A stretch of DNA of 64,000 bases from Hyphomonas beringensis (GCF_000682755.1 NZ_AWFF01000027.1:1-64000), one strand, 5' to 3'; counted from the first letter of the stretch, positions 52,359 to 62,778 are shown. A program made the numbers and translations. Notes: generated from the sequence alone by a model not told the origin.

Positions 52359-55130
52359 TCAGGCTTCTGCACGCGCTAGATTGCGCAGAACGAAGTGCAG
52401 GATGCCACCATTGCGGTAGTAATCCATCTCGTTCTCGGTATCGATCCGCACGCGGCATTCGACATTCATCGAAGAGCCATCCGCTTTCGTGATGTTCACA
52501 TTCATCATCTGACGCGGCTTGATGTCGGAGATACCTTCGATCGTGACCGTCTCATCGCCCTTCAGGCCCAGCTTCTCCCAGCTATCACCTTCCTTGAACT
52601 GCAGGGGCAGCACACCCATGCCGATCAAATTGGAGCGGTGAATACGCTCAAAGCTGCCCGCGATCACGGCGCGCACACCCAGAAGGATCGTACCTTTTGC
52701 AGCCCAGTCACGGGAAGAGCCCGTACCGTACTGCTCACCTGCGAAGACGACGAGGTCCTTGCCGTCTTCCTGATACTTCATGGCGGCATCATAGATGTCC
52801 ATCTGCTCGCCGGACGGATAATGGATTGTCACACCGCCTTCGACGCCCGGAACCATCTGGTTCTTAATGCGGATATTCGCGAACGTACCGCGCATCATGA
52901 CTTCATGGTTCCCGCGGCGCGAACCGTAGGAGTTGAAGTCTGTCGGGGACACCTGGTGCTCCTGCAGGTAGCGACCTGCGGGGCTGGAGGCCTTGATCGA
53001 ACCGGCCGGGGAAATGTGGTCGGTCGTGATGGAATCACCGAAGAGGCCCATGATGTGAGCGCCATTGATGTCTTCGGTTGGCTCCGGCTCAAGGCCCATG
53101 CCTTCGAAATATGGCGGGTTCTGAACATAAGTGGAGCCGGCCGGCCAGCCATAGGTGTCGCCACCGCTGACTTCGATAGCCTGCCAGCGCTCGTCGCCCT
53201 TGAACACTTCACCATAGCGGCTGGAGAACATGTCCGGCGTCACGGCAGAGCGCATGACTTCGGCAATCTCTTTGTTCGATGGCCAGATGTCTTTCAGGTA
53301 GACCGGCTTGCCGTCCTTGCTGGTGCCCAGCGGATCGGTGCTCAGGTTGATGTGCAGGGAGCCTGCAATCGCATAAGCAACGACCAACGGCGGGGAAGCC
53401 AGATAGTTCGCGCGAATATCCTGACCGATACGGCCTTCAAAGTTCCGGTTACCGGACAGAACCGAACAGGCAACCAGGTCGTTCTCGTTGATCGACTTGG
53501 AAATCGCCGGCGGCAGCGGGCCGGAGTTACCGATACAAGTGGTGCAGCCATAACCGACCAGGTTGAAGCCCAGAGCGTCCAGATCATCCTGCAGATTTGC
53601 TTTGAGCAGGTAGTCCGTCACGACCTGAGAGCCCGGAGCGAGAGACGTTTTCACCCATGGCTTGCGTGTCAGGCCCAGTTCGTTCGCTTTCTTGGCCAAC
53701 AGGCCAGCGGCGATCAGGACGGACGGGTTGGACGTGTTCGTGCAGGACGTGATCGCTGCGATGACGACAGAGCCGTCATGCAGGTGGAAGTCTTCGCCGT
53801 CCACGGCATACGGCGACACGCCATAGTCTTCCGGAGCGGTGTAGACATTGTTGGCGCCTTCGTCGACGAAGCGGCTTTCGCCTTCCGTCTTCGGCGTTGT
53901 TTCCGGGTTCTTGCGGCCACCGCGGATTTCGTTCAGCGCATCACGGAATGCGGTATCGGCTTCAGACAGCAGAACGCGGTCTTGCGGGCGCTTCGGACCT
54001 GCGAGCGACGGCTTAACGTCGCCAAGGTCAAGCTGCAGCGTATCCGTGAAGACCGGCTCGGCCATGTCAGGACGCCAATAGCCCTGGGCCTTGGCATAGG
54101 CTTCGACCAGCTGGACGCGCTCAGGATCGCGGCCTGTGTCGGACAGATAGGAAATGGTTTCTTCATCAACCGGGAAGAAGCCACAGGTCGCACCATATTC
54201 CGGCGCCATGTTGGAGATCGTGGCTTCGTCTTCCAGCGTCAGGTTTGCGAGGCCTTCGCCATAGAATTCAACGAACTTGCCGACGACGCCCTTCTTGCGC
54301 AGCATTTCCACCACGGTCAGCACGAGGTCTGTTGCCGTCGCGCCTTCAGCCATCTTGCCGGTCAGCTTGAAGCCGATGACTTCCGGGATCAGCATGGAGA
54401 CCGGCTGGCCCAGCATGGCCGCTTCAGCTTCGATGCCGCCAACACCCCAACCGAGCACGGCCAGGCCATTGATCATGGTTGTGTGAGAGTCGGTACCGAC
54501 ACAGGTATCCGGATAGGCAACGGTTTCGCCGTCTTCATCACGGGTCCAGACCGTCTGGCCCAGATATTCCAGATTCACCTGGTGGCAGATGCCCGTGCCC
54601 GGCGGCACAACACGGAAGTTTTCAAAGGCCTTGGAGCCCCAGCGGAGGAATTCATAGCGCTCGCCATTGCGCTCATATTCCTTTTCAACGTTCTGTTCGA
54701 ACGCGCCCGGACCAGCAAAATAGTCAACCATCACAGAGTGGTCGATGACGAGATCAACTGGAACCTGCGGGTTGATGGCCTGGGCAGAAGCGCCAAGCTT
54801 CTTGGAAGCATCGCGCATGGCAGCAAGGTCAACCACGGCTGGAACGCCGGTAAAGTCCTGCATCAGAACGCGGGCCGGGCGGTAGGCGATCTCGTGATCG
54901 TCCTTGCCTTTGCTTTCCAGCCAGTTCTTGAATGCCACGATGTCGTCTTTGGTGACCGTACGGCCATCTTCAAAGCGCAACATGTTTTCGAGAAGAACCT
55001 TCAGGGACGCCGGGAGACGGGAAACATCACCCAGTCCATTTTCCGCTGCCGCAGCAAGCGAGTAATAGGTGTAAGTCTTGCTTCCTACCTGGAGCGTACG
55101 TTTTGATTTAAAGCTGTCGAGGGACGGCAT
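52359..55130 (-). CDS. acnA: Aconitate hydratase A
   Basis: A 923-residue TCA-cycle enzyme that isomerises citrate and isocitrate with a 4Fe-4S cluster. Cluster cysteines lie in [13 protein letters not shown] and [14 protein letters not shown]; the active-site elements [26 protein letters not shown] and [19 protein letters not shown] are intact. Length fits AcnA/IRP-type aconitases. It has a candidate promoter at 55192-55220 and a terminator downstream. It diverges from ccmA, an arrangement common in alphaproteobacteria. Confidence 0.98.
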   Translation of the reverse strand: MPSLDSFKSKRTLQVGSKTYTYYSLAAAAENGLGDVSRLPASLKVLLENMLRFEDGRTVTKDDIVAFKNWLESKGKDDHEIAYRPARVLMQDFTGVPAVVDLAAMRDASKKLGASAQAINPQVPVDLVIDHSVMVDYFAGPGAFEQNVEKEYERNGERYEFLRWGSKAFENFRVVPPGTGICHQVNLEYLGQTVWTRDEDGETVAYPDTCVGTDSHTTMINGLAVLGWGVGGIEAEAAMLGQPVSMLIPEVIGFKLTGKMAEGATATDLVLTVVEMLRKKGVVGKFVEFYGEGLANLTLEDEATISNMAPEYGATCGFFPVDEETISYLSDTGRDPERVQLVEAYAKAQGYWRPDMAEPVFTDTLQLDLGDVKPSLAGPKRPQDRVLLSEADTAFRDALNEIRGGRKNPETTPKTEGESRFVDEGANNVYTAPEDYGVSPYAVDGEDFHLHDGSVVIAAITSCTNTSNPSVLIAAGLLAKKANELGLTRKPWVKTSLAPGSQVVTDYLLKANLQDDLDALGFNLVGYGCTTCIGNSGPLPPAISKSINENDLVACSVLSGNRNFEGRIGQDIRANYLASPPLVVAYAIAGSLHINLSTDPLGTSKDGKPVYLKDIWPSNKEIAEVMRSAVTPDMFSSRYGEVFKGDERWQAIEVSGGDTYGWPAGSTYVQNPPYFEGMGLEPEPTEDINGAHIMGLFGDSITTDHISPAGSIKASSPAGRYLQEHQVSPTDFNSYGSRRGNHEVMMRGTFANIRIKNQMVPGVEGGVTIHYPSGEQMDIYDAAMKYQEDGKDLVVFAGEQYGTGSSRDWAAKGTILLGVRAVIAGSFERIHRSNLIGMGVLPLQFKEGDSWEKLGLKGDETVTIEGISDIKPRQMMNVNITKADGSSMNVECRVRIDTENEMDYYRNGGILHFVLRNLARAEA

Positions 55131-55191
55131 GGGGAGGGAACCTCGCGTCTGGAATTGTCATCTGCGGCGAAGGGCCGCCGCGCTGGTCTGT

Positions 55192-55220
55192 CTCATATAG
55201 CCCCTAATGGATTGAGGCAA
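55192..55220 (-). promoter_or_regulatory. Candidate promoter of acnA
   Basis: Minus-strand TTGCCT (55215-55220), 17-base spacer, TATGAG (55192-55197). The leader of about 60 bases contains a GC-rich stretch GGCGGCCCTTCGCCGC that can fold. Confidence 0.4.
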
Positions 55221-55247
55221 TTGGGACAAAGGGTCTAAACCAAACAT

Positions 55248-55826
55248 ATGATTACCGGTGCGCTCCTTTCTGCGACAGATCTCGGCATGATTCGGGGCGA
55301 ACGCATTCTTTTCCGGAATGTGTCCCTTGCCGCTCATGCCGGGGAGGCCATTGTGCTGCGCGGTGCAAATGGAGCGGGCAAGACCACCCTTCTGCGCATT
55401 CTGGCAGGACTCACCCGCCCCGAAACAGGCAGCGTAGACCGCGCGGCATCTCATCACTGGATTGCCCATCGGGAAGGGCTCAAGCCCCACGAAACCCCAC
55501 GCACCCATCTTGGCCTATGGGCACGGGCCTGGGGCGCGCCGACAGACCAGATAGACGCAGTCTTGAAGAAAATGGTGCTCATCCGCCCTTCCGACGTCTC
55601 AGCACGCCACCTGTCAGCCGGGCAAAGGCGCAGAACCGCTCTGGCACGCCTTCTCTTGCAGGAGCGACCTGTCTGGCTGCTGGATGAACCGCTCACCGCA
55701 CTGGATGCGGATGGACGGGAATTATTGCTGAGTATGATTTCCGAACACAGGTTGCGTGGCGGAGCCATCATTGCAGCGATACATGGTGATGCGGGCTTTG
55801 ACTCGTCTCGCGAGGTGACGATTTGA
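55248..55826 (+). CDS. ccmA: Heme exporter ATP-binding protein CcmA
   Basis: A 192-residue ABC ATPase of the cytochrome c maturation system I. Walker A is RGANGAGKTTLLRILAGLTRP, signature LSAGQRRRTALARLLL, Walker B VWLLDEPLTALDADG. It works with CcmB to drive release of holo-CcmE from CcmC. The start at 55248 fits the family length. The stop overlaps the TTG start of ccmB. Confidence 0.95.
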   Translation: MITGALLSATDLGMIRGERILFRNVSLAAHAGEAIVLRGANGAGKTTLLRILAGLTRPETGSVDRAASHHWIAHREGLKPHETPRTHLGLWARAWGAPTDQIDAVLKKMVLIRPSDVSARHLSAGQRRRTALARLLLQERPVWLLDEPLTALDADGRELLLSMISEHRLRGGAIIAAIHGDAGFDSSREVTI

Positions 55827-56488
55827 GCGCCTCTCCGATCCTTTCAGCCTTCCGGCAGGCCCTGACGGAAGCCTGGGCTGGCGGCGCAGGTGCACTGATG
55901 CCCCTCGGCTTTTTTGCGGGCGCGGCTGTCCTGGTGCCACTCGGCATCGGAACCGACCCGACTACGCTGCGCGCCGTTGGACCAGGCATTCTCTGGGTTG
56001 CCCTGGCGCTTGCCAGCCTTGTGACGCTGGAGCGTATTTTCCAAGCAGATGTCGAGGATGGCGCACTGGACCTTTGGCTCCAGACAGGCGCTCCCGCGTC
56101 CATGATCGCCGCAGCCAAGGCCTTTGCCCACTGGCTGACCGCCGGCCTGCCGCTTGCGATTCTCTCCCCCATTTTTGCGCTGATGTTCCAGGCCAAGGCA
56201 GATACCAGCCTTCTGGCCCATATGGGGCTATACGCCTTGGGCGGACTGGCCTTCTTCTTCTGGGGCGGCGTTGGCGCTGCCCTGTCAGCCACTGTACGCC
56301 GCGGCGGATTACTCATCAGTCTGATCGCGCTGCCGCTTTATGTGCCGACCGCCATTTTCGGCGCACTGGCAATGAGCGGAGGCCCCGGCAGTACAGGCGC
56401 GCCGCTCTTCCTGGCCGCCTCAACCTTGTTCGCGCTTGCCGTGGCCCCATTTGCCATGGGTGCAGCCTTGCGCTTGGCGGCAGACTGA
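55823..56488 (+). CDS. ccmB: Heme exporter membrane protein CcmB
   Basis: A 221-residue membrane subunit with six helices. FRQALTEAWAGGAGALMPLGFFAGAAVLVPLGIG at the start and VTLERIFQADVEDGALDLWLQTGAP in the first loop are CcmB landmarks. The start codon is TTG (55823-55825), inside a TTGA overlap with the ccmA stop; no ATG lies near. CcmABCDG follow one another, while ccmE, ccmF and ccmH are not in the window. Confidence 0.94.
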   Translation: MSASPILSAFRQALTEAWAGGAGALMPLGFFAGAAVLVPLGIGTDPTTLRAVGPGILWVALALASLVTLERIFQADVEDGALDLWLQTGAPASMIAAAKAFAHWLTAGLPLAILSPIFALMFQAKADTSLLAHMGLYALGGLAFFFWGGVGAALSATVRRGGLLISLIALPLYVPTAIFGALAMSGGPGSTGAPLFLAASTLFALAVAPFAMGAALRLAAD

Positions 56489-56509
56489 AGCGAGGGTATT
56501 CCGAACGCG

Positions 56510-57241
56510 ATGTTTTCCTGGTTTGCAAACCCCCACCGGTTCCTCACCCTGTCCAGCTGGCTGGCGCCTGTCTGCTATGCGCTGGGCGCGCTGCTGATTG
56601 CCTGGGGGCTTTGGCAGGGCCTCTGGATTGTTCCGAAAGACGAATATCAGGGCGGTGACATCATGCGTGTCATGTTCCTGCATGTTCCCGCCGCCTGGCT
56701 GGCCATGGCCAGCTATATGGGCATGGCGATGATGAGCTTCATCTGGTTCATCTGGCGCCACGAAGTCGCCGACATCGCCGCCAAGGCCATCGCCCCCCTT
56801 GGCGCGACCTGGACAGCTCTGTGCCTTGCCACCGGCTCGATCTGGGGCAAGCCGACCTGGGGCACCTGGTGGCAATGGGATGATGCGCGGATGATGTCCG
56901 TGCTCTTCATGTTCTTTCTTTTCCTGGGATACATGGCGCTGCGCGCCGCCATGGACACCCGCCAGAAGGCCGCCCGCGCCGGGGCTATCCTCGCCATGGT
57001 TGGCGCAATCAATGTACCCCTCATCAAATTCTCCGTGGACCTCTTCACCTCCCTCCATCAGGACGCCAGCGTGATCACGGTCGACGGGCCCAAAATGGCC
57101 GCTGTCTATCTCTGGCCCCTTCTGGCCAGTGGTCTGGGACATTCCTTATTGTTTGCCGGCCTGGTCATGACATTGATGCGCGCAGAGATCTGGCAGAGAC
57201 GCGCCGCGCAAATCCGCGCGCGGCTGATGGCAGGAGACTGA
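56510..57241 (+). CDS. ccmC: Heme-handling protein CcmC
   Basis: A 243-residue protein with six membrane helices. The tryptophan-rich WWD motif (WGTWWQWDDARMMSVLFMFFLF) and flanking His residues (FLHVPAAWLAM; SLHQD) form the heme site where heme is loaded on CcmE. It lies 21 bases after ccmB and 4 bases before ccmD. Confidence 0.96.
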   Translation: MFSWFANPHRFLTLSSWLAPVCYALGALLIAWGLWQGLWIVPKDEYQGGDIMRVMFLHVPAAWLAMASYMGMAMMSFIWFIWRHEVADIAAKAIAPLGATWTALCLATGSIWGKPTWGTWWQWDDARMMSVLFMFFLFLGYMALRAAMDTRQKAARAGAILAMVGAINVPLIKFSVDLFTSLHQDASVITVDGPKMAAVYLWPLLASGLGHSLLFAGLVMTLMRAEIWQRRAAQIRARLMAGD

Positions 57242-57245
57242 CGCA

Positions 57246-57410
57246 ATGCTCCCCGAATTCGACAAGAACGCCGCCTTTATCTGGGCAAGCTATGCGCTCG
57301 GCGCCATCATGATTGGCGGCGCAATCCTCACCGTGATGATGAAAGCCCGTCTTGCCAAAGCCGAACTTGCCCGCACGCAAGCACGCGCTGAGGAGGCCAG
57401 ACAAAAATGA
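57246..57410 (+). CDS. ccmD: Small heme exporter protein CcmD
   Basis: A 54-residue protein too short for the usual ORF cut-off. It starts MLPEFDKNAAFIWASYALG and has a single membrane helix (about 13-32) followed by the charged tail MMKARLAKAELARTQARAEEARQK. Position between ccmC and ccmG and the tail pattern identify CcmD, which holds CcmC and CcmE together. The stop overlaps the ccmG start (ATGA). Confidence 0.9.
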   Translation: MLPEFDKNAAFIWASYALGAIMIGGAILTVMMKARLAKAELARTQARAEEARQK

Positions 57411-57931
57411 AACGCTGGCTGGCTGCAATCCCCGTAGCAGTCCTTCTCATTTTCAGCGTTCTGGCTGCGAACCAGCTGATGAATCCCGAAAAGGGGGATT
57501 TTGAACGTGTGCTACGCGATGCGCCCGGTACGACTTTCGAGACGATGGACGGCCAGAAAATCCAGTTCGCACCCAGCCCGACTGGCGGCGCAGTTGCGGT
57601 GAACCTCTTCGCCAGCTGGTGCGGCCCGTGCGAAGCAGAGCACAAATACATCATGGCGCTGTCAGAAGCGCATCCCGGCCAGGTTTTCGGTGTGCTCTAC
57701 AAGGACAAGATATCCGCCGGGCAGGAGTTTCTGGACCGGCTGGGCAATCCCTATACGCAGGTCGCGCTGGACCCGGATGGTCAGGGTGGGCTTGAATTCG
57801 GCCTCACTGGCGTGCCGGAAACATTTGTTATCTCTCCAGCAGGCGACATCATTCTGCATATTGATGGGCCGTTGAATGAAAGCTCCGCCAAAAAAATAGG
57901 CGAGGCGCTGGAAAGCGCCCCGCCCAATTAA
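57407..57931 (+). CDS. ccmG: Thiol:disulfide interchange protein CcmG/DsbE
   Basis: A 174-residue membrane-anchored thioredoxin. The N-terminal anchor is RWLAAIPVAVLLIFSVLAANQLM; the active site is NLFASWCGPCEAEH, with GVPETFVISPAGDII the typical cis-Pro part. It keeps apocytochrome c cysteines reduced for heme attachment. Last gene of the ccmABCDG set. Confidence 0.95.
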   Translation: MKRWLAAIPVAVLLIFSVLAANQLMNPEKGDFERVLRDAPGTTFETMDGQKIQFAPSPTGGAVAVNLFASWCGPCEAEHKYIMALSEAHPGQVFGVLYKDKISAGQEFLDRLGNPYTQVALDPDGQGGLEFGLTGVPETFVISPAGDIILHIDGPLNESSAKKIGEALESAPPN

Positions 57932-57953
57932 ATCCGTCAGGTTCGGATTATTT
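57931..57953. terminator. Small hairpin between ccmG and the MarR gene
   Basis: AATCCG / CGGATT (57931-57936 and 57944-57949) with a 7-base loop, then ATTTCTTT on the plus strand. It overlaps the end of the converging MarR gene. A weak terminator candidate. Confidence 0.35.
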
Positions 57954-58640
57954 CTTTGCCTTGGTAGCTTTCTTGGCCGGAGCCTTTTTAGCCGGGGCTT
58001 TTTTCACGGTCGGCTTGGAAGCCGTTGCAGCTTTAGCCTTGGACTTTGCCGGAGCTTTCTTGGCCGGAGCCTTTTTGGCTGCAGGGGCTTTCTTAGCTGC
58101 AGGCGCTTTCTTGGCAGCAGCCTTTTTGGCCGGGGCTTTCTTAGCCGGAGCTTTTTTCGCGACCGGAGCAGGTGCAGCAGCAGCGGCAGGGGCCGGAGCA
58201 GCAGCGGCCTCAGCTTTCTCAGCTTCGGAAACCATGTCTTTCAGACCGGAAACGAGAGCGGACTGCTTCGTTTTCGGCAGGGCTTCGAAGATGGCAGCGT
58301 CAGCTTTTTCGACAGCCGGCAGAGCTTTCTCGTAGGCTTTTTTGCCTTTGGCCATCAGCGACACGACTTTTGCGCGCTTGTCGGTTTTGGAAGCGACGCG
58401 CTTGATCAGGCCAGCTTTCTCCATACGGGCGACCATGTCAGCCAGTGTGGAACGGTCGATACCGGTTGCGTTGACAAGGTCAGACTGGCTGACGCCGTCA
58501 TTACCGGACAGAGCAGCGAGAACGGAGAACTGGCGAAGCGTGATGCCAGCAGATGCCAGAGCAGAGGCAGACTCGTTTGCAGCAATCTGCTGCGCGCGGT
58601 GAAGCAGGTGGCTCGGGGAAGTATTGAGGTTATAAGACAT
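57948..58640 (-). CDS. MarR-family regulator with histone-H1-like Lys/Ala/Pro tail
   Basis: A 230-residue protein. Residues 1-135 form a MarR winged helix: ITLRQFSVLAALSGNDGVSQSDLVNATGIDRSTLADMVARMEKAGLIKRVASKTDKRAKVVSLMAKGKKAYEKALP. From about residue 145 an Ala-rich linker passes into repeats of A-K-K-A-P, with over 30 Lys, resembling histone H1-like proteins. The tail should bind DNA non-specifically. Its operon and ligand are unknown. It converges on ccmG and diverges from the NUDIX gene. Confidence 0.9.
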   Translation of the reverse strand: MSYNLNTSPSHLLHRAQQIAANESASALASAGITLRQFSVLAALSGNDGVSQSDLVNATGIDRSTLADMVARMEKAGLIKRVASKTDKRAKVVSLMAKGKKAYEKALPAVEKADAAIFEALPKTKQSALVSGLKDMVSEAEKAEAAAAPAPAAAAAPAPVAKKAPAKKAPAKKAAAKKAPAAKKAPAAKKAPAKKAPAKSKAKAATASKPTVKKAPAKKAPAKKATKAKK

Positions 58641-58768
58641 GATAATAGTACCTTTCAGTATTCAAAAATGCGTTGGGCGCCTAGAAAATCCGGTTTCCAG
58701 TCTGTTAATGAGCAGACCCGTGTGCGGATCAACATGGTTCTCCATATACGCGAGAGGATTAAGGTTCG

Positions 58769-59320
58769 ATGACGGATCAATTAGCAAATGGTTTCATTTC
58801 GCAAGATTTCAAGCATGAAATACCTGATGGAGACGACCGAATACGCCGTGTTTGCTCACATTGCCAGTTCGTAGACTACATAAACCCCAAAATTGTCGCA
58901 GGTTCCGTTGTCACAAAACGGGACAAGATCGTACTTTGTAAACGTGCGATTGCTCCGCGTAAGGGATTCTGGACCTTGCCAGCTGGTTTCATGGAGGAAG
59001 GGGAATCTGTAGAGGAAGCTGCTATGCGCGAAGCCAGGGAAGAAGCCAATGCCGATATTCGGCTGGACCAGGTACTGGCGATATATTCCGTACCGCGCAT
59101 CTCGCAGGTTCAGGTGATGTTTCGGGCCGAGCTTTTTTCGGAAATTTCAGCTGGCCCGGAAAGTGAAGAAGTTGGCCTGTTCGCGTGGAAAGATATTCCC
59201 TGGGCGACTCTGGCCTTCCCAACTGTCGTATGGGCCCTGACCCATTACGCTCAAACGCGGCACCTCAGTGCATTTCCGCCTTTCACAAATCCGCCTGGCA
59301 CGGAAACCATTACGCGTTAG
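58769..59320 (+). CDS. NUDIX hydrolase (ADP-ribose pyrophosphatase-like)
   Basis: A 183-residue enzyme. An N-terminal zinc-ribbon-like segment (RRVCSHCQFVDYINP) keeps one CxxC pair. The Nudix box is GFMEEGESVEEAAMREAREEANAD, complete except Ala for the second Gly. KGFWTLPAGFM precedes it as usual. It would hydrolyse a nucleoside diphosphate derivative; the substrate is not readable. Its stop overlaps the stop of ispZ on the other strand. Confidence 0.9.
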   Translation: MTDQLANGFISQDFKHEIPDGDDRIRRVCSHCQFVDYINPKIVAGSVVTKRDKIVLCKRAIAPRKGFWTLPAGFMEEGESVEEAAMREAREEANADIRLDQVLAIYSVPRISQVQVMFRAELFSEISAGPESEEVGLFAWKDIPWATLAFPTVVWALTHYAQTRHLSAFPPFTNPPGTETITR

Positions 59321-59958
59321 TCTTCCGCCTCTTCCGTATTACGAAGGTGCTTCAGCGTGTACGGCGTATTTGCCAGCGCAAACAGAAAACCAAGGACCAG
59401 ATTGCCCAGCTTCCAATTGGCCCATGTCGCCTCTGAAAAGTTACGCCAAAGGATTTCATTCCAGATAGCCATAGCTACGAAATAAAGCCCCCAGCGAATA
59501 GCAAGGGTCTTCCAGGCGAAGTCCGGAAGGTCAAACAAGGAGTTGAACAACATCTTCCAAACATTCCGGCCAACCGCCAGCCCGCCAAAAATGACGCCCG
59601 CATAGAGCAGATTGATAATGGTCGGTTTGATGAAGAGGAACAGTTTCGACTGAAGCAGAATACCGGCAGTGCCGAATGATCCGATGAGGAGCGATGAAAT
59701 GATCAGGAAGGGCGGAATCTTCTCACCCCGGACCAGTTTCAATACGATTAGGCAAAGCGTTGCGACAATCAGGATACCCGTCGCCCAGTAAAGCGCAGTC
59801 GACTTGGTAAACAGACCATCGCCATCTGGAAACCTTAGCATCACATTGTAGATCACGATGAAGGCCAGGGTCGGCCCAAGCTCGGTCCAGATGCCACCTG
59901 CCTTGCCTGCTGCATCCCCGAGGTCTGCGGACGATTCTTTGGTCTGTGTGTCTGTCAT
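59317..59958 (-). CDS. ispZ: Septation protein A (YciB/IspZ)
   Basis: A 213-residue inner-membrane protein with five or so helices. LGPTLAFIVIYNVMLRFPDGDGLF, KLFLFIKPTIINLLYAGVIFGGL, NVWKMLFNSLFDLPDFAWKTLAIRWGLYFVAMAIWNEILWRNFSEATWANWKLG are family landmarks. It is implicated in intracellular septation and envelope integrity. In many alphaproteobacteria it is linked to ftsY and ccm genes, which agrees with this window. Confidence 0.95.
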   Translation of the reverse strand: MTDTQTKESSADLGDAAGKAGGIWTELGPTLAFIVIYNVMLRFPDGDGLFTKSTALYWATGILIVATLCLIVLKLVRGEKIPPFLIISSLLIGSFGTAGILLQSKLFLFIKPTIINLLYAGVIFGGLAVGRNVWKMLFNSLFDLPDFAWKTLAIRWGLYFVAMAIWNEILWRNFSEATWANWKLGNLVLGFLFALANTPYTLKHLRNTEEAED

Positions 59959-60073
59959 CTACTTTATACGCAGCAATGCCGCTTCCGGTTTTGTTGATCG
60001 GCTTACGCCGCGCATCCGCTCACTCGCATGCACGGAGCTAATAAATCACGAACGTACTGTTTGTGCGTGAACC

Positions 60074-60934
60074 TCATGCGCCTACCTGCATCATCACAAG
60101 GCCCGTCGCGAGGACACCCGCCGCAATAATACGCCTGCGCCCAAAGCCTTCCTTCAGCAGGATTGCGCCCATTATGGCCGCAAAGACAACAGAGGTTTCT
60201 CTCAGCGCTGTCACGATCGCGGCATCTGTCAGTGTATAGGCATAGATTGCCATCCCATAGGACAACGTTCCGGCAACCCCGCCAATAAGCCCGGCCTTCC
60301 ATTGCAGCCGCACCGCTTCGCGTATGCGGCCGTGTCTTTGCCACAGCGCCACCACCGTTACGCCAATCCAGTCGATCAGGAATAACCAGACAACAAACGT
60401 CATGGGAGTGGACATGGCCCGCGCGGCTTTTGTGTCGGCCACCGCATACATGCCGACCCCAAGCGCCGTCAGAGCTGCCCAAACCAGCGCCCTACGGTCC
60501 AGGCTGCGCCTGGAAGGATCACTCGCTGTTGGCAAGGCAAAGATAATTATCGCCAGGCTCGCCGCCAGCAAACCCAGCGTCTGCACAAAGCTAAGCCGCT
60601 CATGCAGTATGAAAGTCGCGAAGCATGCTGTCGCCAACGGAGCCAACCCGCGCATCACAGGAAATACAAGCGAGAGATCCCCCCGGTGGAGGGCGCGGAC
60701 AAGGCAGAACTGATATGCCCAGTGCACGACCATGGAGATCGCAATCAGATGCCAGGTCTCCTTCGGCGGCAAAGGCACAAAGGGCACAAATGGAAGAACA
60801 CTGATCGCCATAGCAACGGCGACAGTCATCCGCGCCGTCAGGACGTCCCCACCACGCTTCACCAGAACATTGGTCAAGGCAACCGTCACTGCGGAAAAGA
60901 GACACAGCGCAACAGGGAGGAGAGCAGACGACAT
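60074..60934 (-). CDS. EamA/DMT-family transporter
   Basis: A 286-residue protein with ten predicted helices arranged as two EamA repeats (for example LFSAVTVALTNVLVKRGGDVLTARMTVAVAM and TLTDAAIVTALRETSVVFAAIMGAILLKEGFG). The family exports metabolites such as amino acids. The substrate is unknown. It diverges from the D-aminoacylase-type gene. Confidence 0.88.
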   Translation of the reverse strand: MSSALLPVALCLFSAVTVALTNVLVKRGGDVLTARMTVAVAMAISVLPFVPFVPLPPKETWHLIAISMVVHWAYQFCLVRALHRGDLSLVFPVMRGLAPLATACFATFILHERLSFVQTLGLLAASLAIIIFALPTASDPSRRSLDRRALVWAALTALGVGMYAVADTKAARAMSTPMTFVVWLFLIDWIGVTVVALWQRHGRIREAVRLQWKAGLIGGVAGTLSYGMAIYAYTLTDAAIVTALRETSVVFAAIMGAILLKEGFGRRRIIAAGVLATGLVMMQVGA

Positions 60935-61038
60935 TATGCGCGCCTATGCACCACTTCCTGCCCCGTGGGAAGGATTTGACTTAGGCCTCCTCGGGCCCAT
61001 GATCGCCACAAAACACGGACAAAAAAGTGGAGGAAGAG

Positions 61039-62778
61039 ATGGCGACGCATGATCTGGTTATACGAGGCGGCACAATTGTGGATGGCACCGGGGGGGAAAC
61101 CTATGAAGCGGACGTTGCCATATCCGATGGCCTGATCGCTGAGATCGGAAGCGTACAGGCCCGCGGCATTGAGGAGATCGATGCGCGCGGACAAATCGTG
61201 ACACCCGGCTTTGTCGACATCCACACCCATTATGATGGCCAGGCCGCATGGAGCGATACGATCAGCCCCTCTTCCCTGCACGGTATCACGACCGTTGTGA
61301 TGGGAAACTGTGGCGTCGGCTTTGCCCCTTGCAAACCGGAAGACCATGACAGGCTTATCCGCCTGATGGAGGGCGTGGAAGATATTCCGTTCCCGGTCCT
61401 GTCAGAAGGCTTGCCATGGAACTGGACAAGTTTCCCGGATTATCTGGACAGCCTGTCATCGCGTCATTTCGATACAGACATCTGCGCGCAATTGCCTCAT
61501 GCCGCGCTGCGCGTTTTCGTCATGGGAGAACGCGGTGCCAATCGTGAAGACGCAACCGAGGCAGATATTGCCCGCATGAAGGCGCTGACCACAGAAGCTA
61601 TCAAGGCGGGCGCTATGGGCTTCTCCACCTCCCGAACGCTGAACCACCGGACCAGCGATGGTCAGCCCACCCCGACACTGACCGCCAGCGAAGCCGAGCT
61701 CACCGGCATCGCGCAAGGTGTGGCAGAGGCTGGCTCTGGCGTGTTGCAGTTTGTGTCTGACTTCAATGATCCGGAAAAAGAGGCCGCCATGCTGCGCCGA
61801 ATTGTTGAGGCGAGCGGACGACCACTATCGGTTTCGCTTGCACAGGCCGATGTCGCGCCAGAAGGTTGGCGCAAATTGCTGGGGGCCATTGAAGCCGCCG
61901 TGGAGGACGGGCTTCCCATGCGGGCCCAGGTCGCGCCGCGTCCTGTGGGCGTGCTGCTCGGATTGGAACTCACCCTCAATCCGTTCAGTGCGCATCCCGC
62001 CTACCGGGAAATCGCAAACCTTCCCTTTGAGGCGCGTGTCGCTAAGCTCCGCGATCCAGACTATCGCGCACGTCTGCTGGCGGATGCCCCGGATACAGAT
62101 AACCCATTCCTGAAAGTGATGCTGCGCAGCTTCGGCAAGATGTTCCAGCTGGACGAAACGGTAAACTATGAACCGACGCAGGACAGAACACTCGAAGCCA
62201 TTGCCGCACAACGCAGTATCTCCCCGGAAGAGGCCGCGCTTGACCTGATGCTGGAACGCGAAGGCCGCGGCATGCTATACCTGCCCTTTCTGAATTATGC
62301 CGACGGAAATCTTGAGCCTTCACGCGAAATGATGCTTAGCCCGGCCACCCTGCCAGGCTTGTCAGATGGCGGGGCGCATGTCGGCATGATCTGTGATGGC
62401 TCTTTCACCACAACCATGCTGACCCATTGGGTGCGGGACCGGACACGTGGGGCCCGTGTGCCTTTGGAGCATATTGTTCACAGACAATCCCGTGCCACGG
62501 CACAATGGATCGGGCTGCATGACCGCGGGCTGATCGCTCCGGGATATCGCGCAGACCTCAACGTGATCGATCTGACGAACCTGAAACTCCACCTGCCGGA
62601 AGTGCGCTACGATTTGCCCGCAGGCGGTCGCCGCCTGATGCAACGCGCAGATGGTTACACTGCAACCATCCTGAAAGGCGTGATCACTCACCGTGATGGA
62701 GATCCCACCGGCACGAAACCCGGCCGCTTGGTACGCGGTGCACAGCATCTGGACGCCCCGGCCATGGCGGCTGAATAA
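61039..62778 (+). CDS. N-acyl-D-amino-acid deacylase family amidohydrolase
   Basis: A 579-residue metal hydrolase. The first metal motif is [17 protein letters not shown], with [15 protein letters not shown]; a further part is [18 protein letters not shown], and the C-terminus has [19 protein letters not shown] 61039 has GGAGGA 6 bases upstream; a GTG at 61027 would add four residues. It fits the D-aminoacylase/dihydroorotase-like set. Whether it acts on N-acyl-D-amino acids or another amide is not readable. Confidence 0.88.
   Translation: MATHDLVIRGGTIVDGTGGETYEADVAISDGLIAEIGSVQARGIEEIDARGQIVTPGFVDIHTHYDGQAAWSDTISPSSLHGITTVVMGNCGVGFAPCKPEDHDRLIRLMEGVEDIPFPVLSEGLPWNWTSFPDYLDSLSSRHFDTDICAQLPHAALRVFVMGERGANREDATEADIARMKALTTEAIKAGAMGFSTSRTLNHRTSDGQPTPTLTASEAELTGIAQGVAEAGSGVLQFVSDFNDPEKEAAMLRRIVEASGRPLSVSLAQADVAPEGWRKLLGAIEAAVEDGLPMRAQVAPRPVGVLLGLELTLNPFSAHPAYREIANLPFEARVAKLRDPDYRARLLADAPDTDNPFLKVMLRSFGKMFQLDETVNYEPTQDRTLEAIAAQRSISPEEAALDLMLEREGRGMLYLPFLNYADGNLEPSREMMLSPATLPGLSDGGAHVGMICDGSFTTTMLTHWVRDRTRGARVPLEHIVHRQSRATAQWIGLHDRGLIAPGYRADLNVIDLTNLKLHLPEVRYDLPAGGRRLMQRADGYTATILKGVITHRDGDPTGTKPGRLVRGAQHLDAPAMAAE

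Noticed and set aside
52395-55106. 903-residue open frame on the plus strand opposite acnA
   Set aside because: It is an antisense shadow created by codon bias in a GC-rich gene; acnA has complete Fe-S and active-site motifs on the other strand, and the plus-strand reading has no recognisable domain.
57961-58335. Ala/Phe/Leu-rich plus-strand frame with GAFLAGAF repeats
   Set aside because: It is the mirror of the AKKAP repeat tail of the MarR protein, not a separate repetitive membrane protein.
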